A DNA stretch of 64,000 nt, from assembly GCA_033782935.1 (NCBI GenBank), contig JAWQEG010000003.1, positions 5,220,501 to 5,284,500 on the forward strand. The letters run 5' to 3'. Made by a program: the position numbers and the translations under genes. The notes under the pieces were generated by a model that saw nothing but the letters and a program-made list of their open reading frames with translations, searched no databases and had not been told where the DNA came from. This document shows, one piece after another, positions 10,720 to 24,455 of the stretch. Every line of letters starts with the position of its first letter. The stretch's first letter is position 1. Source of the stretch: Petrolisthes cinctipes. Lineage: Eukaryota; Arthropoda; Malacostraca; Decapoda; Porcellanidae.

Positions 10720-12212
10720 CTGGGACCCCTAAATATCGAATTTTTGGGTGTTTTGGGACTGAATTTGAGATATCGACTTTTTGGCACCTAAAAGATCGAT
10801 TTTTAGCATGTTTTTAGCCTATATTTTGAAAATATTCTAGCACTGAGTAGGCATGTACAGATTGCTTCTGGGACCCCAAAATATTGAATTTTCGGGTGTT
10901 TTGAGCCTAAATTTGAGATATAAACGGGTACAGAAGATACATGCACATATTGACTTTGGGCACCAAAAATATCGATTTTCAGCATGTTTTGGGACTGAAT
11001 ATTGAAAATACTCTAACACGGAGTAGGCATGTACAGATCGCTTCTGGGACCCCAAACTATCGAATTTTCGGGTGTTTAGGGTCAGAATTTGAGATATAAA
11101 CGGGTACAGAAGATGCATGCACATATCGACTTTTGTGCACCTAAAAGATCGATTTTCAGTATGTTTTTGGCCTGTATTTTGAAAATACTCTAACACGGAG
11201 TAGGCATGTACAGATCGCTTCTGGGACCCCTAAATATCGAATTTTCGGGTGTTTTGGGACTGAATTTGAGATATCGACTTTTTGGCACCTAAAAGATCGA
11301 TTTTTAGCATGTTTTTAGCTTATATTTTGAAAATATTCTAGCACTGTACAGATTGCTTCTGGGACCCCAAAATATTGAATTTTCGGGTGTTTTGAGCCTG
11401 AATTTGTGATATAAACGGGTACAGAAGATACATGCACATATTGACTTTGGGCACCAAAAATATCGATTTTCAGCATGTTTTGGGCCTGAATTTTGAAAAT
11501 ACTCTAACACTGAGTAGGCATGTACAGATTGCTTCTGGGACCCCAAAATATCGAATTTTCGGGTGTTTTGAGCCTGAATTTGAGATATAAACGGGTACTG
11601 AAGATGCATGCACATATCGACTTTTGGGCACCTAAAAGATCGATTTTCAGTATGTTTTTGGCCTGTATTTTGAAAATACTCTAACACGGAGTAGGCATGT
11701 ACAGATACCTTCTGGGACCTCTAAATATCATATTTTCGGGTGTTTTGGGACTGAATTTGAGATATCGATTTTTTGGCACCTAAAATGTCGATTTTCAGCA
11801 TGTTTTTAGCCTATATTTTGAAAATATTCTAGCACTGTGTAGGCATGTACAGATTGCTTATGGGACCCCAAAATATTGAATTTTCGGGTGTTTTGAGCCT
11901 GAATTTGAGATATAAACGGGTACAGAAGATACATGCACATATTGACTTTGGGCATCTAAAATATCGATTTTCAGCATGTTTTGGGCCTGTATTTTGAAAA
12001 TACTCTAACACTGAGTAGGCATGTACAGATTGCTTCTGGGACCCCAAAATATTGAATTTTCGGGTGTTTTGAGCCTGAATTTGAGATATAAACGGGTACT
12101 GAAGATGCATGCACATATCGACTTTTGTTCACCTAAAAGATCGATTTTCAGTATGTTTTGAGCATGTATTTTGAAAATACTCTAACACGGAGTAGGCATG
12201 TACAGATCGCTG
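10720..12212 (+). repeat. 1,493-bp super-repeat, copy 2
   Basis: Units are at 10720 (501), 11221 (491) and 11712 (501). It repeats all the marker variants listed for copy 1. Differences seen by eye are few: for example GAATTTTTGGGTG at the start here against GAATTTTCGGATG in copy 1, and GAATATTGAAAATAC against GAATTTTGAAAATAC. It is a tandem duplicate of the preceding block. Confidence 0.9.
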
Positions 12213-12713
12213 CTGGGACCCCTAAATATCGAATTTTTGGGTGTTTTGGGACTGAATTTGAGATATCGACTTTTTGGCACCTAAAAGATCGATTTTTAGC
12301 ATGTTTTTAGCCTATATTTTGAAAATATTCTAGCACTGAGTAGGCATGTACAGATTGCTTCTGGGACCCCAAAATATTGAATTTTCGGGTGTTTTGAGCC
12401 TAAATTTGAGATATAAACGGGTACAGAAGATACATGCACATATTGACTTTGGGCACCAAAAATATCGATTTTCAGCATGTTTTGGGACTGAATTTTGAAA
12501 ATACTCTAACACGGAGTAGGCATGTACAGATCGCTTCTGGGACCCCAAAATATCGAATTTTCGGGTGTTTAGGGTCAGAATTTGAGATATAAAAGGGTAC
12601 AGAAGATGCATGCACATATCGACTTTTGTGCACCTAAAAGATCGATTTTCAGTATGTTTTTGGCCTGTATTTTGAAAATACTCTAACACGGAGTAGGCAT
12701 GTACAGATACCTT
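12213..12713 (+). repeat. 1,493-bp super-repeat, partial copy 3
   Basis: One 501-bp trimer continues the series. It keeps GCTGCTGGGACC at the boundary, GAATTTTTGGGTG and the GTTTAGGGTCAG M2 variant. It lacks CCAAACTATCG, and the following units do not continue the pattern. The series therefore breaks after about one third of a period. Confidence 0.82.
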
Positions 12714-14209
12714 CTGGGACCCCTAAATATAGAATTTTCGGGTGTTTTGGGACTGAATTTGAGATATCGATTTTTTGGCACCTAAAATGTCGATTTTCAG
12801 CATGTTTTTAGACTATATTTTGAAAATATTCTAGCACTGTGTAGGCATGTACAGATTGCTTCTGGGACCCCAAAATATTGAATTTTCGGGTGTTTTTGAG
12901 CCTGAATTTGAGATATAAACGGGTACTGAAGATGCATGCACATATCGACTTTTGTGCACCTAAAAGATCGATTTTCAGTATGTTTTGAGCATGTATTTTG
13001 AAAATACTCTAACACGGAGTAGGCATGTACAGATCGCTTCTGGGACCCCAAAATATCGAATTTTCGGGTGTTTTGGGACTGAATTTGAGATATCGACTTT
13101 TTGGCACCTAAAAGATAGATTTTTAGCATGTTTTTAGCCTATATTTTGAAAATATTCTAGCACTGTACAGATTGCTTCTGGGACCCCAAAATATTGAATT
13201 TTCGGGTGTTTTGAGCCTGAATTTGAGATATAAACGGGTACAGAAGATACATGCACATATTGACTTTGGGCACCAAAAATATCGATTTTCAGCATGTTTT
13301 GGGCCTGAATTTTGAAAATACTCTAACACGGAGTAGGCATGTACAGATCGCTTCTGGGACCCCAAAATATCGAATTTTCGGGTGTTTAGGGCCAGAATTT
13401 GAGATATAAACGGGTACAGAAGATGCATGCACATATCGACTTTTGTGCACCTAAAAGATCGATTTTCAGTATGTTTTTGGCCTGTATTTTGAAAATACTC
13501 TAACACGGAGTAGGCATGTACAGATCGCTTCTGGGACCCCTAAATATCGAATTTTCGGGTGTTTTGGGACTGAATTTGAGATATCGATTTTTTGGCACCT
13601 AAAATGTCGATTTTCAGCATGTTTTTAGCCTATATTTTGAAAATATTCTAGCACTGTGTAGGCATGTACAGATTGCTTCTGGGACCCCAAAATATTGAAT
13701 TTTCGGGTGTTTTGAGCCTGAATTTGAGATATAAACGGGTACAGAAGATACATGCACATATCGACTTTTGGGCACCTAAAAGATCGATTTTCAGCATGTT
13801 TTGGGCCTGTATTTTGAAAATACTCTAACACTGAGTAGGCATGTACAGATTGCTTCTGGGACCCCAAAATATTGAATTTTCAGGTGTTTTGAGCCTGAAT
13901 TTGAGATATAAACGGGTACTGAAGATGCATGCACATATCGACTTGTGTGCACCTAAAAGATCGATTTTCAGTATGTTTTGAGCATGTATTTTGAAAATAC
14001 TCTAACACGGAGTAGGCATGTACAGATCGCTTCTGGGACCCCTAAATATCGAATTTTCGGGTGTTTTGAGCCTGAATTTGAGATATAAACGGGTACTGAA
14101 GATGCATGCACATATCGACTTTTGTGCACCTAAAAGATCGATTTTCAGTATGTTTTGAGCATGTATTTTGAAAATACTCTAACACGGAGTAGGCATGTAC
14201 AGATCGCTT
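12714..14209 (+). repeat. Irregular segment: dimer, trimer, tetramer
   Basis: The dimer at 12714 (326 bp) contains GTGTTTTTGAGCC with one extra T. The trimer at 13040 (491 bp) starts with an M2-type front fused to a C body. The tetramer at 13531 (679 bp) has three long monomers, the last of which (14033-14209) has a C-type front (CTGGGACCCCTAAATATCG) fused to an M2 b2 body. These chimeric monomers mark exchange breakpoints. Confidence 0.85.
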
Positions 14210-16999
14210 CAGGGACCCCTAAATATCGAATTTTCTGGTGTTTTGGGACTGAATTTGAGATATCGACTTTTTGGCACCTAAAAGATCGATTTTTAGCATG
14301 TTTTTAGCCTATATTTTGAAAATATTCTAGCACTGAGTAGGCATGTACAGATTGCTTCTAGGACCCCAAAATATTGAATTTTCGGGTGTTTTGAGCCTGA
14401 ATTTGAGATATAAACGGGTACAGAAGATACATGCACATATTGACTTTATGCACCAAAAATATCGATTTTCAGCATGTTTTGGGCCTGAATTTTGAAAATA
14501 CTCTAACACGGAGTAGGCATGTACAGATCGCTTCTGGGACCCCAAAATATCGAATTTTCGGGTGTTTAGGGCCAGAATTTGAGATATAAACGGGTACAGA
14601 GGATGCATGCACATATCGACTTTTGTGCACCTAAAAGATCGATTTTCAGTATGTTTTGAGCATGTATTTTGAAAATACTCTAACACGGAGTAGGCATGTA
14701 CAGATCGCTTCTGGGACCCCTAAATATCGAATTTTCGGGTGTTTTGGGACTGAATTTGAGATATCGACTTTTTGGCACCTAAAAGATCGATTTTTAGCAT
14801 GTTTTTAGCCTATATTTTGAAAATATTCTAGCACTGTACAGATTGCATCTGGGACCCCAAAATATTGAATTTTCGGGTGTTTTGAGCCTGAATTTGAGAT
14901 ATAAACGGGTACAGAAGATACATGCACATATTGACTTTGGGCACCAAAAATATCGATTTTCAGCATGTTTTGGGCCTGAATTTTGAAAATACTCTAACAC
15001 GGAGTAGGCATGTACAGATCGCTTCTGGGACCCCAAAATATCGAATTTTCGGGTGTTTAGTGCCAGAATTTGAGATATAAACGGGTACAGAAGATGCATG
15101 CACATATCGACTTTTGGGCACCTAAAAGATCGATTTTCAGTATGTTTTTGGCCTGTTTTTTGAAAATACTCTAACACGGAGTAGGCATGTACAGATACCT
15201 TCTGGGACCTCTAAATATCAAATTTTCGGGTGTTTTGGGACTGAATTTGAGATATCGATTTTTTGGCACCTAAAATGTCGATTTTTAGCATGTTTTTAGC
15301 CTATATTTTGAAAATATTCTAGCACTGTGTAGGCATGTACAGATTGCTTCTGGGACCCCAAAATATTGAATTTTCGGGTGTTTTGAGCCTGAATTTGAGA
15401 TATAAACGGGTACAGAAGATACATGCACATATTGACTTTGGGCATCTAAAATATCGATTTTCAGCATGTTTTGGGCCTGTATTTTGAAAATACTCTAACA
15501 CTGAGTAGGCATGTACAGATTGCTTCTGGGACCCCAAAATATTGAATTTTCGGGTGTTTTGAGCCTGAATTTGAGATATAAACGGGTACTGAAGATGCAT
15601 GCACATTTTTCGACTTTTGTGCACCTAAAAGATCGATTTTCAGTATGTTTTGAGCATGTATTTTGAAAATACTCTAACACGGAGTAGGCATGTACAGATC
15701 GCTTCTGGGACCCCTAAATATCAAATTTTCGGGTGTTTTGGGACTGAATTTGAGATATCGACTTTTTGGCACCTAAAAGATCGATTTTTAGCATGTTTTT
15801 AGCCTATATTTTGAAAATATTCTAGCACTGTACAGATTGCTTCTGGGACCCCAAAATATTGAATTTTCGGGTGTTTTGAGCCTGAATTTGAGATATAAAC
15901 GGGTACAGAAGATACATGCACATATTGACTTTGGGCACCAAAAATATCGATTTTCAGCATGTTTTGGGCCTGAATTTTGAAAATACTCTAACACGGAGTA
16001 GGCATGTACAGATCGCTTCTGGGACCCCAAAATATCGAATTTTCGGGTGTTTTGAGCCTGAATTTGAGATATAAACGGGTACTGAAGATGCATGCACATA
16101 TCGACTTTTGTGCACCTAAAAGATCGATTTTCAGTATGTTTTGAGCTTGTATTTTGAAAATACTCTAACACGGAGTAGGCATGTACAGATCGCTTCTGGG
16201 ACCCCTAAATATCGAATTTTCGGGTGTTTTGGGACTGAATTTGAGATATTGACTTTTTGGCACCTAAAAGATCGATTTTTAGCATGTTTTTAGCCTATAT
16301 TTTGAAAATATTCTAGCACTGTACAGATTGCTTCTGGGACCCCAAAATATTGAATTTTCGGGTGTTTTGAGCCTGAATTTGAGATATAAACGGGTACAGA
16401 AGATACATGCACATATTGACTTTGGGCACCAAAAATATCGATTTTCAGCATGTTTTGGGCCTGAATTTTGAAAATACTCTAACACGTAGTAGGTATGTAC
16501 AGATCGCTTCTGGGACCCCTAAATATCGAATTTTCGGGTGTTTTGGGACTGAATTTGAGATATCGACTTTTTGGCACCTAAAAGATCGATTTTCAGCATG
16601 TTTTTAGCCTATATTTTGAAAATATTCTAGCACTGTACAGATCGCTTCTGGGACCCCAAAATATTGAATTTTCGGGTGTTTTGAGACTGAATTTGAGATA
16701 TAAACGGGTACAGAAATACATGCACAAATTGACTTTGGGCATCTAAAATATCGATTTTCAGCATGTTTTGGGCCTGTATTTTGAAAATACTCTAACACTG
16801 AGTAGGCATGTACAGATTGCTTCTGGGACCCCAAAATATTGAATTTTTGGGTGTTTTGAGCCTGAATTTGAGATATAAACGGGTACTGAAGATGCATGCA
16901 CATATCGACTTTTGGGCACCTAAAAGATCGATTTTCAGTATGTTTTTGGCCTGTATTTTGAAAATACTCTAACACGGAGTAGGCATGTACAGATACCTT
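14210..16999 (+). repeat. Mixed trimers and one dimer
   Basis: Units start at 14210 (501), 14711 (491), 15202 (503, because of a +2 insertion near 15607), 15705 (491), 16196 (dimer, 314) and 16510 (490, with one base lost in GTACAGAAATACATG). C138 monomers head five of the six units. Confidence 0.86.
15603..15613 (+). other. 2-bp expansion in one M2 monomer
   Basis: The segment reads GCACATTTTTCGAC where other M2 copies read GCACATATCGAC. The trimer becomes 503 bp. It is unique in the window. Confidence 0.8.
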
Positions 17000-19484
17000 C
17001 TGGGACCTCTAAATATCATATTTTCGTGTGTTTTGGGACTGAATTTGAGATATCGATTTTTTGGCACCTAAAATGTCGATTTTTAGCATGTTTTTAGCCT
17101 ATATTTTGAAAATATTCTAGCACTGTGTAGGCATGTACAGATTGCTTCTGGGACCCCAAAATATTGAATTTTCGGGTGTTTTGAGCCTGAATTTGAGATA
17201 TAAACGGGTACAGAAGATACATGCACATATTGACTTTGGGCATCTAAAATATCGATTTTTAGCATGTTTTGGGCCTGTATTTTGAAAATACTCTAACACT
17301 GAGTAGGCATGTACAGATTGCTTCTGGGACCCAAAAATATTGAATTTTCGGGTGTTTTGAGCCTGAATTTGAGATATAAACGGGTACTGCAGATGCATGC
17401 ACATATCGACTTTTGTGCACCTAAAAGATCGATTTTCAGTATGTTTTGAGCATGTATTTTGAAAATACTCTAACACGGAGTAGGCATGTACAGATCGCTT
17501 CTGGGACCCCTAAATATCGAATTTTCGGGTGTTTTGGGAGTGAATTTGAGATATCGACTTTTTGGCACCTAAAAGATCGATTTTTAGCATGTTTTTAGCC
17601 TATATTTTGAAAATATTCTAGCACTGTACAGATTGCTTCTGGGACCCCAAAATATTGAATTTTCGGGTGTTTTGAGCCTGAATTTGAGATATAAACGGGT
17701 ACAGAAGATACATGCACATATTGACTTTGGGCACCAAAAATATCGATTTTCAGCATGTTTTGGGCCTGAATTTTGAAAATACTCTAACACGGAGTAGGCA
17801 TGTACAGATCGCTTCTGGGACCCCAAAATATCGAATTTTCGGGTGTTTTGAGCCTGAATTTGAGATATAAACGGGTACTGAAGATGCATGCACATATCGA
17901 CTTTTGGGCACCTAAAAGATCGATTTTCAGTATGTTTTGAGCATGTATTTTGAAAATACTCTAACACGGAGTAGGCATGTACAGATCGCTTCTGGGAACC
18001 CTAAATATCGAATTTTCGGGTGTTTTGGGACTGAATTTGAGATATCGACTTTTTGGCACCTAAAAGATCGATTTTTAGCATGTTTTTAGCCTATATTTTG
18101 AAAATATTCTAGCACTGTACAGATTGCTTCTGGGACCCCAAAATATTGAATTTTCGGGTGTTTTGAGCCTGAATTTGAGATATAAACGGGTACAGAAGAT
18201 ACATGCACATATTGACTTTGGGCACCAAAAATATCGATTTTCAGCATGTTTTGGGCCTGAATTTTGAAAATACTCTAACACGGAGTAGGCATGTACAGAT
18301 CGCTTCTGGGACCCCAAAATATCGAATTTTCGGGTGTTTAGGGCCAGAATTTGAGATATAAACGGGTACTGAAGATGCATGCACATATCGACTTTTGGGC
18401 ACCTAAAAGATCGATTTTCAGTATGTTTTTGGCCTGTATTTTGAAAATACTCTAACACGGAGTAGGCATGTACAGATACCTTCTGGGACCTCTAAATATC
18501 GAATTTTCGGGTGTTTTGGGACTGAATTTGAGATATCGATTTTTTGGCACCTAAAATGTCGATTTTTAGCATGTTTTAAGCCTATATTTTGAAAATATTC
18601 TAGCACTATGTAGGCATGTACAGATTGCTTCTGGGACCCCAAAATATTGAATTTTCGGGTGTTTTGAGCCTGAATTTGAGATATAAACGGGTACAGAAGA
18701 TACATGCACATATTGACTTTGGACATCTAAAATATCGATTTTCATCATGTTTTGGGCCTGTATTTTGAAAATACTCTAACACTGAGTAGGCATGTACAGA
18801 TTGCTTCTGGGACCCCAAAATATTGAATTTTCGGGTGTTTTGAGCCTGAATTTGAGATATAAACGGGTACAGAAGATGCTTGCACATATCGACTTTTGTG
18901 CACCTAAAAGATCGATTTTCAGTATGTTTTGAGCATGTATTTTGAAAATACTCTAACACGGAGTAGGTATGTACAGATCGCTTCTGGGACCCCTAAATAT
19001 CGAATTTTCGGGTGTTTCGGGACTGAATTTGAGATATCGACTTTTTGGCACCTAAAAGATCGATTTTTAGCATGTTTTTAGCCTATCTTTTGAAAATATA
19101 CTAGCACTGAGTAGGCATGTACAGATTGCTTCTGGGACCCCAAAATATTGAATTTTAGGGTGTTTTGAGCCTGAATTTGAGATATAAACGGGTACAGAAG
19201 ATACATGCACATATTGACTTTGGGCACCAAAAATATCGATTTTCAGCATGTTTTGGGCCTGAATTTTGAAAATACTCTAACACGGAGTAGGCATGTACAG
19301 ATCGCTTCTGGGACCCCAAAATATCGAATTTTCGGGTGTTTTGAGCCTGAATTTGAGATATAAACGGGTACTGAAGATGCATGCACATATCGACTTTTGT
19401 GCACCTAAAAGATCGATTTTCAGTATGTTTTGAGCATGTATTTTGAAAATACTCTAACACGGAGTAGGCATGTACAGATCGCTT
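17000..19484 (+). repeat. Five trimers (501, 491, 491, 501, 501)
   Basis: Units start at 17000, 17501, 17992, 18483 and 18984. The units at 18483 and 18984 carry markers (GTTTTAAGCC in C, CATCATGTTTTGGG in M1, GATGCTTGCAC in M2, GTGTTTCGGGACTG in the next C) that recur in the 19.5-32 kb super-repeats, so they belong to that subfamily. Confidence 0.87.
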
Positions 19485-21302
19485 CTGGGACCCCTAAATA
19501 TCGAATTTTCGGGTGTTTTGGGACTGAATTTGAGATATCGACTTTTTGGCACCTAAAAGATCGATTTTTAGCATGTTTTTAGCCTATATTTTGAAAATAT
19601 TCTAGCAATGTACAGATTGCTTCTGGGATCCCAAAATATTAAATTTTCGGGTGTTTTGAGCCTGAATTTGAGATATAAACGGGTACAGAAGATGCATGCA
19701 CATATCGACTTTTGGGCACCTAAAAGATCGATTTTCAGTATGTTTTTGGCCTGTATTTTGAAAATACTCTAACACGGAGTAGGCATGTACAGATACCTTC
19801 TGGGACCTCTAAATATCGAATTTTCGGGTGTTTTGGGACTGAATTTGAGATATCGATTTTTTGGGGCCTAAACTGTCGATTTTTAGCATGTTTTTAGCCT
19901 ATATTTTGAAAATATTCTAGCACTGTGTAGGCATGTACAGATTGCTTCTGGGACCCCAAAATATTGAATTTTCGGGTGTTTTGAGCCTGAATTTGAGATA
20001 TAAACGGGTACAGAAGATACATGTACATATTGACTTTGGACATCTAAAATATCGATTTTCAGCATGTTTTGGGCCTGTATTTTGAAAATACTCTAACACT
20101 GAGTAGGCATGTACAGATTGCTTCTGGGACCCCAAAATATTGAATTTTCGGGTGTTTTGAGCCTGAATTTGAGATATAAACGGGTACAGAAGATGCTTGC
20201 ACATATCGACTTTTGTGCACCTAAAAGATCGATTTTCAGTATGTTTTGAGCATGTATTTTGAAAATACTCTAACACGGAGTAGGTATGTACAGATCGCTT
20301 CTGGGACCCCTAAATATCGAATTTTCGGGTGTTTCGGGACTGAATTTGAGATATCGACTTTTTGGCACCTAAAAGATAGATTTTTAGCATGTTTTTAACC
20401 TATATTTTGAAAATATTCTAGCACTGAGTAGGCATGTACAGATTGCTTCTGGGACCCCAAAATATTGAATTTTCGGGTGTTTTGAGCCTGAATTTGAGAT
20501 ATAAACGGGTACAGAAGATACATGCACATATTGACTTTGGGCACCAAAAATATCGATTTTCAGCATGCTTTGGGCCTGAATTTTGAAAATACTCTAACAC
20601 GGAGTAGGCATGTACAGATCGCTTCTGGGACCCCAAAATATCGAATTTTCGGGTGTTTTGAGCCTGAATTTGAGATATAAACGGGTACTGAAGATGCATG
20701 CACATATCGACTTTTGGGCACCTAAAAGATCGATTTTCAGTATGTTTTGAGCATGTATTTTGAAAATACTCTAACACGGAGTAGGCATGTACAGATCGCT
20801 TCTGGGACCCCTAAATATCGAATTTTCGGGTGTTTCGGGACTGAATTTGAGATATCGACTTTTTGGCACCTAAAAGATAGATTTTTAGCATGTTTTTAAC
20901 CTATATTTTGAAAATATTCTAGCACTGAGTAGGCATGTACAGATTGCTTCTGGGACCCCAAAATATTGAATTTTCGGGTGTTTTGAGCCTGAATTTGAGA
21001 TATAAACGGGTACAGAAGATACATGCACATATTGACTTTGGGCACCAAAAATATCGATTTTCAGCATGCTTTGGGCCTGAATTTTGAAAATACTCTAACA
21101 CGGAGTAGGCATGTACAGATCGCTTCTGGGACCCCAAAATATCGAATTTTCGGGTGTTTTGAGCCTGAATTTGAGATATAAACGGGTACTGAAGATGCAT
21201 GCACATATCGACTTTTGGGCACCTAAAAGATCGATTTTCAGTATGTTTTGAGCATGTATTTTGAAAATACTCTAACACGGAGTAGGCATGTACAGATCGC
21301 TT
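19485..21302 (+). repeat. 2,662-bp super-repeat copy 1, first part
   Basis: A dimer at 19485 (315 bp, with GCAATGTACAG and TTCTGGGATCCC) is followed by trimers at 19800, 20301 and 20802. The same series occurs at 22147-23964. Shared markers include GCAATGTACAG, GGGATCCCAAAATATT and TTTTTTGGGGCCTAAA. Copy 1 lacks one trimer present in copy 2 and has duplicated another, so some markers are spaced 2,662 bp and others 3,163 bp. Confidence 0.85.
20301..21302 (+). repeat. Apparently perfect tandem duplication of a 501-bp trimer
   Basis: The units 20301-20801 and 20802-21302 appear identical over 501 bp by eye. Both carry private variants GTGTTTCGGGACTG, AAAAGATAGATTTTT, TTTTTAACCTATATT and CAGCATGCTTTGGG. 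Only one such unit (at 23464) occurs in the related downstream block. This suggests a very recent single-trimer duplication. Confidence 0.85.
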
Positions 21303-22146
21303 CTGGGACCCCTAAATATCGAATTTTCGGGTGTTTTGGGACTGAATTTGAGATATCGACTTTTTGGCACCTAAAAGATCGATTTTTAGCATGTTTTTAG
21401 CCTATATTTTGAAAATATTCTAGCACTGTACAGATTGCTTCTGGGACCCCAAAATATTGAATTTTCGGGTGTTTTGAGCCTGAATTTGAGATATAAACGG
21501 GTACAGAAGATACATGCACATATTGACTTTGGGCACCAAAAAAATCGATTTTCAGCATGTTTTGGGCCTGAATTTTGAAAATACTCTAACACGGAGTAGG
21601 CATGTACAGATCGCTTCTGGGACCCCAAAATATCGAATTTTCGGGTGTTTAGGGCCAGAATTTGAGATATAAACGGGTACTGAAGATGCATGCACATATC
21701 GACTTTTGGGCACCTAAAAGATCGATTTTCAGTATGTTTTTGGCCTGTATTTTGAAAATACTCTAACACGGAGTAGGCATGTACAGATACCTTCTGGGAC
21801 CTCTAAATATCGAATTTTCGGGTGTTTTGAGCCTGAATTTGAGATATAAACGGGTACAGAAGATACATGCACATATTGACTTCGGGCATCTAAAATATCG
21901 ATTTTCATCATGTTTTGGGCCTGTATTTTGAAAATACTCTAACACTGAGTAGGCATGTACAGATTGCTTCTGGGACCCCAAAATATTGAATTTTCGGGTG
22001 TTTTGAGCCTGAATTTGAGATATAAACGGGTACTGAAGATGCATGCACATATCGACTTTTGTGCACCTAAAAGATCGATTTTCAGTATGTTTTGAGCATG
22101 TATTTTGAAAATACTCTAACACGGAGTAGGCATGTACAGATCGCTT
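21303..22146 (+). repeat. Pentameric unit (844 bp) with a C/M1 chimera
   Basis: The order is C138, M1, M2 b1, a chimeric 176-bp monomer (21794-21969) and M2 b2. The chimera starts as C (CTGGGACCTCTAAATATCG) and switches to M1 after the shared GAATTTTCGGGTGTTTTG. A C monomer has therefore been lost by exchange within that shared segment. Confidence 0.86.
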
Positions 22147-24455
22147 CTGGGACCCCTAAATATCGAATTTTCGGGTGTTTTGGGACTGAATTTGAGATAT
22201 CGACTTTTTGGCACCTAAAAGATCGATTTTTAGCATGTTTTTAGCCTATATTTTGAAAATATTCTAGCAATGTACAGATTGCTTCTGGGATCCCAAAATA
22301 TTGAATTTTCGGGTGTTTTGAGCCTGAATTTGAGATATAAACGGGTACAGAAGATGCATGCACATATCGACTTTTGGGCACCTAAAAGATCGATTTTCAG
22401 TATGTTTTTGGCCTGTATTTTGAAAATACTCTAACACGGAGTAGGCATGTACAGATACCTTCTGGGACCTCTAAATATCGAATTTTCGGGTGTTTTGGGA
22501 CTGAATTTGAGATATCGATTTTTTGGGGCCTAAAATGTCGATTTTTAGCATGTTTTTAGCCTATATTTTGAAAATATTCTAGCACTGTGTAGGCATGTAC
22601 AGATTGCTTCTGGGACCCCAAAATATTGAATTTTCGGGTGTTTTGAGCCTGAATTTGAGATATAAACGGGAATAGAAGATACATGCACATATTGACTTTG
22701 GGCATCTAAAATATCGATTTTCAGCATGTTTTGGGCCTGTATTTTGAAAATACTCTAACACTGAGTAGGCATGTACAGATTGCTTCTGGGACCCCAAAAT
22801 ATTGAATTTTCGGGTGTTTTGAGCCTGAATTTGAGATATAAACGGGTACTGAAGATGCATGCACATATCGACTTTTGTGCACCTAAAAGATCGATTTTCA
22901 GTATGTTTTGAGCATGTATTTTGAAAATACTCTAACACGGAGTAGGCATGTACAGATCGCTTCTGGGACCCCTAAATATCGAATTTTCGGGTGTTTTGGG
23001 ACTGAATTTGAGATATCGACTTTTTGGCACTTAAAAGATCGATTTTTAGCATGTTTTTAGCCTATATTTTGAAAATATTCTAGCACTGTGTATGCATGTA
23101 CAGATTGCTTCTGGGACCCCAAAATATTGAATTTTCGGGTGTTTTGAGCCTGAATTTGAGATATAAACGGGTACAGAAGATACATGTACATATTGACTTT
23201 GGACATCTAAAATATCGATTTTCAGCATGTTTTGGGCCTGTATTTTGAAAATACTCTAACACTGAGTAGGCATGTACAGATTGCTTCTGGGACCCCAAAA
23301 TATTGAATTTTCGGGTGTTTTGAGCCTGAATTTGAGATATAAACGGGTACAGAAGATGCTTGCACATATCGACTTTTGTGCTCCTAAAAGATCGATTTTC
23401 AGTATGTTTTGAGCATGTATTTTGAAAATACTCTAACACGGAGTAGGTATGTACAGATCGCTTCTGGGACCCCTAAATATCGAATTTTCGGGTGTTTCGG
23501 GACTGAATTTGAGATATCGACTTTTTGGCACCTAAAAGATCGATTTTTAGCATGTTTTTAACCTATATTTTGAAAATATTCTAGCACTGAGTAGGCATGT
23601 ACAGATTGCTTCTGGGACCCCAAAATATTGAATTTTCGGGTGTTTTGAGCCTGAATTTGAGATATAAACGGGTACAGAAGATACATGCACATATTGACTT
23701 TGGGCACCAAAAATATCGATTTTCAGCATGCTTTGGGCCTGAATTTTGAAAATACTCTAACACGGAGTAGGCATGTACAGATCGCTTCTGGGACCCCAAA
23801 ATATCGAATTTTCGGGTGTTTTGAGCCTGAATTTGAGATATAAACGGGTACTGAAGATGCATGCACATATCGACTTTTGGGCACCTAAAAGATCGATTTT
23901 CAGTATGTTTTGAGCATGTATTTTGAAAATACTCTAACACGGAGTAGGCATGTACAGATCGCTTCTGGGACCCCTAAATATCGAATTTTCGGGTGTTTTG
24001 GGACTGAATTTGAGATATCGACTTTTTGGCACCTAAAAGATCGATTTTTAGCATGTTTTTAGCCTATATTTTGAAAATATTCTAGCACTGTACAGATTGC
24101 TTCTGGGACCCCAAAATATTGAATTTTCGGGTGTTTTGAGCCTGAATTTGAGATATAAACGGGTACAGAAGATACATGCACATATTGACTTTGGGCACCA
24201 AAAAAATCGATTTTCAGCATGTTTTGGGCCTGAATTTTGAAAATACTCTAACACGGAGTAGGCATGTACAGATCGCTTCTGGGACCCCAAAATATCGAAT
24301 TTTCGGGTGTTTAGGGCCAGAATTTGAGATATAAACGGGTACTGAAGATGCATGCACATATCGACTTTTGGGCACCTAAAAGATCGATTTTCAGTATGTT
24401 TTTGGCCTGTATTTTGAAAATACTCTAACACGGAGTAGGCATGTACAGATACCTT
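22147..24455 (+). repeat. 2,662-bp super-repeat copy 2
   Basis: A dimer at 22147 (315 bp) is followed by trimers at 22462, 22963, 23464 (501 each) and 23965 (491). The M1 at 24103 carries CACCAAAAAAATCG, also seen in the M1 at 21441, at a distance of 2,662 bp. Confidence 0.85.
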
